A stretch of 64,000 nt of DNA, from NCBI RefSeq assembly GCF_003577475.1, contig NZ_QPEP01000013.1, forward strand, positions 38,993 through 102,992. Direction: 5' to 3'. Positions 62,860 to 64,000 of this stretch are shown piece after piece. Position 1 is the first letter of the stretch. The number at the start of each line of letters is the position of its first letter. The translations under genes were made by a program, and so were the position numbers. The DNA comes from Salinibius halmophilus (GTDB lineage Bacteria; Pseudomonadota; Gammaproteobacteria; Pseudomonadales; Natronospirillaceae). The notes below the pieces were generated by a model. The model was not told where the DNA came from. It worked only from the letters and a program-made list of their open reading frames with translations, and searched no databases.

Positions 62860-63722
62860 TGATTTCTGTTGAAGTGCTATTGGCTGTTGGTATCGTTTTT
62901 TCTATAGGGCTGCTTGTAGGCTACCGGCTCAAACGCCAGCGTGTGCTGAAAAAAGACTTCACCGAGCGCCTAAAAGTTCCAGACGTCAAAGTAGAGTTCT
63001 CATCCTGGGAGCAGCTGCTAAGCTTTGGTGAAAAGCTGCGCAAAGAAGGGCGCTACGACGAAGCGGTGCAGTTACATCAGTCGATGCTTGCCGACGATCA
63101 ATGGCAATCATGCTATCAGTCTATACAGTTTCAACTAGCCGAAGACTTCTATTTTTCGGGCCTATATGACCGAGCCGAGCGTATTTATCACCTAGCGCTA
63201 GAAACCAAAGAATTTCACCACAAAGCATTACTAAGACTTGCGAGTATTGCTGCTAGGTTGCGTGACTGGCAGCGCTTAAGTGAGTTGTTAAGCAGTGAAA
63301 AACGCTTAGAGGGTGAACTAGCGAAACTTTATGTGCATAGTCAATGCGAAATAGCCTTACGCCATAGGGAGCATGGGCTAGTAGAGCTTGCCGACGAAAC
63401 AATTAAGAGACTACAGAAATCTTTTGCTGAGCACCCTAGAGTCAAGATGATGGCCACCCAGCCAGCGGCGACCGGGCAGTTGCCACACAGCCAATCGCTG
63501 GCGCAGTTGCTTGAGTCTGAACCGAATATGGCGAAGTTTCAGCAAGCACTACTGATAGCCCATAAAAATGGTTTGTCGCTTGCTCAGCTTTATAGTCAGT
63601 TGGAACAGGCAGGATGGTTGCAACGACGCTATCAATGTAACTATTGCGGCTACACAGCCAGTCAGCATTACTGGCAATGCCCTCAATGCGAGCACTGGGA
63701 GACGTTAAAAGATGAAGTGTAG
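62859..63722 (+). CDS. lapB: LapB-like LPS assembly protein, short form
   Basis: Membrane-anchored TPR protein which in E. coli directs FtsH to LpxC. One N-terminal helix (4-21) precedes TPR-like repeats (about 45-200) with GRYDEAVQLHQSMLADDQ and YDRAERIYHLALE, and a rubredoxin-type zinc end (CNYCGYTASQHYWQCPQCEHWETL). At 287 residues it is about 100 shorter than E. coli LapB (389); several central TPR units are missing, while anchor and zinc end are kept. The start overlaps lapA by one base. Function is likely preserved, but the reach of the TPR arm must differ. Confidence 0.88.
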   Translation: MISVEVLLAVGIVFSIGLLVGYRLKRQRVLKKDFTERLKVPDVKVEFSSWEQLLSFGEKLRKEGRYDEAVQLHQSMLADDQWQSCYQSIQFQLAEDFYFSGLYDRAERIYHLALETKEFHHKALLRLASIAARLRDWQRLSELLSSEKRLEGELAKLYVHSQCEIALRHREHGLVELADETIKRLQKSFAEHPRVKMMATQPAATGQLPHSQSLAQLLESEPNMAKFQQALLIAHKNGLSLAQLYSQLEQAGWLQRRYQCNYCGYTASQHYWQCPQCEHWETLKDEV

Positions 63723-63764
63723 CCGCTAAGCTTTTGATTTTTTTAAATATTTTTAAAAAAGTCC

Positions 63765-63805
63765 TTGCAAGGAACGGTGATATCAGTAATATACACAACC
63801 GTTCC
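63765..63805 (+). promoter_or_regulatory. tRNA operon promoter with flanking inverted repeat
   Basis: TTGCAA (63765-63770), 16 bases and TAATAT (63787-63792) give a good promoter before the tRNA genes. GGAACGGT (63771-63778) and ACCGTTCC (63798-63805) are a perfect eight-base dyad around the -10. The leader then has an AACAGCT/AGCTGTT hairpin before tRNA-Glu. Confidence 0.6.
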
Positions 63806-63877
63806 GAGGCCAACAGCTAATAAGCTGTTCGGAAGCTAACAAAGCCTGTTAGGCAGGTTTAAAAAGTTAGTAACTGC

Positions 63878-63953
63878 GTCCCGTTCGTCTAGTGGCCTAG
63901 GACACCGCCCTTTCACGGCGGTAACAGGGGTTCGAGTCCCCTACGGGATGCCA
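63878..63953 (+). tRNA. tRNA-Glu (TTC)
   Basis: A 76-base cloverleaf: acceptor GTCCCGT, D-arm with TAGTGGCCTA, anticodon stem CCGCC/GGCGG with loop CTTTCAC giving anticodon TTC (63912-63914), T-arm GGTTCGAGTCC and encoded CCA. The last C-C-A is at 63951-63953. Confidence 0.97.
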
Positions 63954-63955
63954 TT

Positions 63956-64000
63956 GCGGGAATAGCTCAGTGGTAGAGCACAACCTTGCCAAGGTTGGGG
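63956..64000 (+). tRNA. tRNA-Gly (GCC), truncated by window end
   Basis: The sequence GCGGGAATAGCTCAGTGGTA and an anticodon stem CAACC/GGTTG with loop TTGCCAA give anticodon GCC (63988-63990). The variable region, T-arm and acceptor 3' side lie beyond the window. It follows tRNA-Glu by two bases, so they share a transcript. Confidence 0.95.

Overview
The window is a chromosomal segment of a gammaproteobacterium, probably marine. This rests on conserved gene order: kdsD-lptC-lptA-lptB-rpoN-hpf-ptsN-rapZ-ptsO beside divergent mlaC-ibaG-murA-hisG-hisD, and gyrA-serC-pheA-hisC-tyrA/aroA-cmk-rpsA-ihfB-lapA-lapB. The fused tyrA-aroA gene points to the Pseudomonadales/Oceanospirillales/Cellvibrionales side of the class rather than to enterics or Vibrio. 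There is no prophage, insertion sequence or CRISPR array. Species cannot be named from the sequence alone.

Layout. 1-3.2 kb: the end of a glycosyltransferase gene, a PAP2 phosphatase, and a TyrR-type aromatic regulator. 3.2-12.7 kb (minus strand): an ECF sigma/ChrR anti-sigma pair, darP, mgtE, the nitrogen-PTS genes with rapZ, hpf, rpoN, and the Lpt lipopolysaccharide-export genes with kdsD. 12.8-17.1 kb: mlaC, ibaG, murA, hisG, hisD. 17.1-22 kb: a repeat-rich gap, two accessory genes (DUF2971, SGNH hydrolase), then a Nif3/DUF2288/SDR/VanZ-like cluster. 22-34 kb: accessory metabolism and secretion, with a two-domain beta-propeller phytase facing a membrane protein/AraC pair, a MerR-controlled flavin oxidoreductase, putA, and an ASP-like secreted protease with its chaperone. 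34-51 kb: a short cytochrome bd oxidase with a GbsR-type regulator, a tandem Usp protein, exonuclease I, two tandem LacI-sensor/GGDEF proteins, an IMPa-like lipoprotein metalloprotease, a TldD/PmbA pair and a rhomboid protease. 51-64 kb: the gyrA to lapB block, ending in tRNA-Glu and a partial tRNA-Gly.

The strongest oddity is in the tyrA-aroA fusion gene. The dehydrogenase half looks normal. The EPSP-synthase half keeps its length and general pattern but has replaced nearly every residue known to bind shikimate-3-phosphate or PEP or to act in catalysis, so it looks like a pseudoenzyme domain. The mla and kds loci are also incomplete: mlaC stands alone without mlaF, mlaE, mlaD or mlaB, and kdsC is missing between kdsD and lptC. 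Several control sites can be read directly: a MerR-type operator in a 19-bp promoter spacer, Pho-box-like repeats facing both ways between the phytase and the membrane protein, a likely ECF promoter whose -35 overlaps the darP stop codon, and a GbsR-side inverted repeat. A dispersed non-coding repeat of about 75-125 bp occurs three times.
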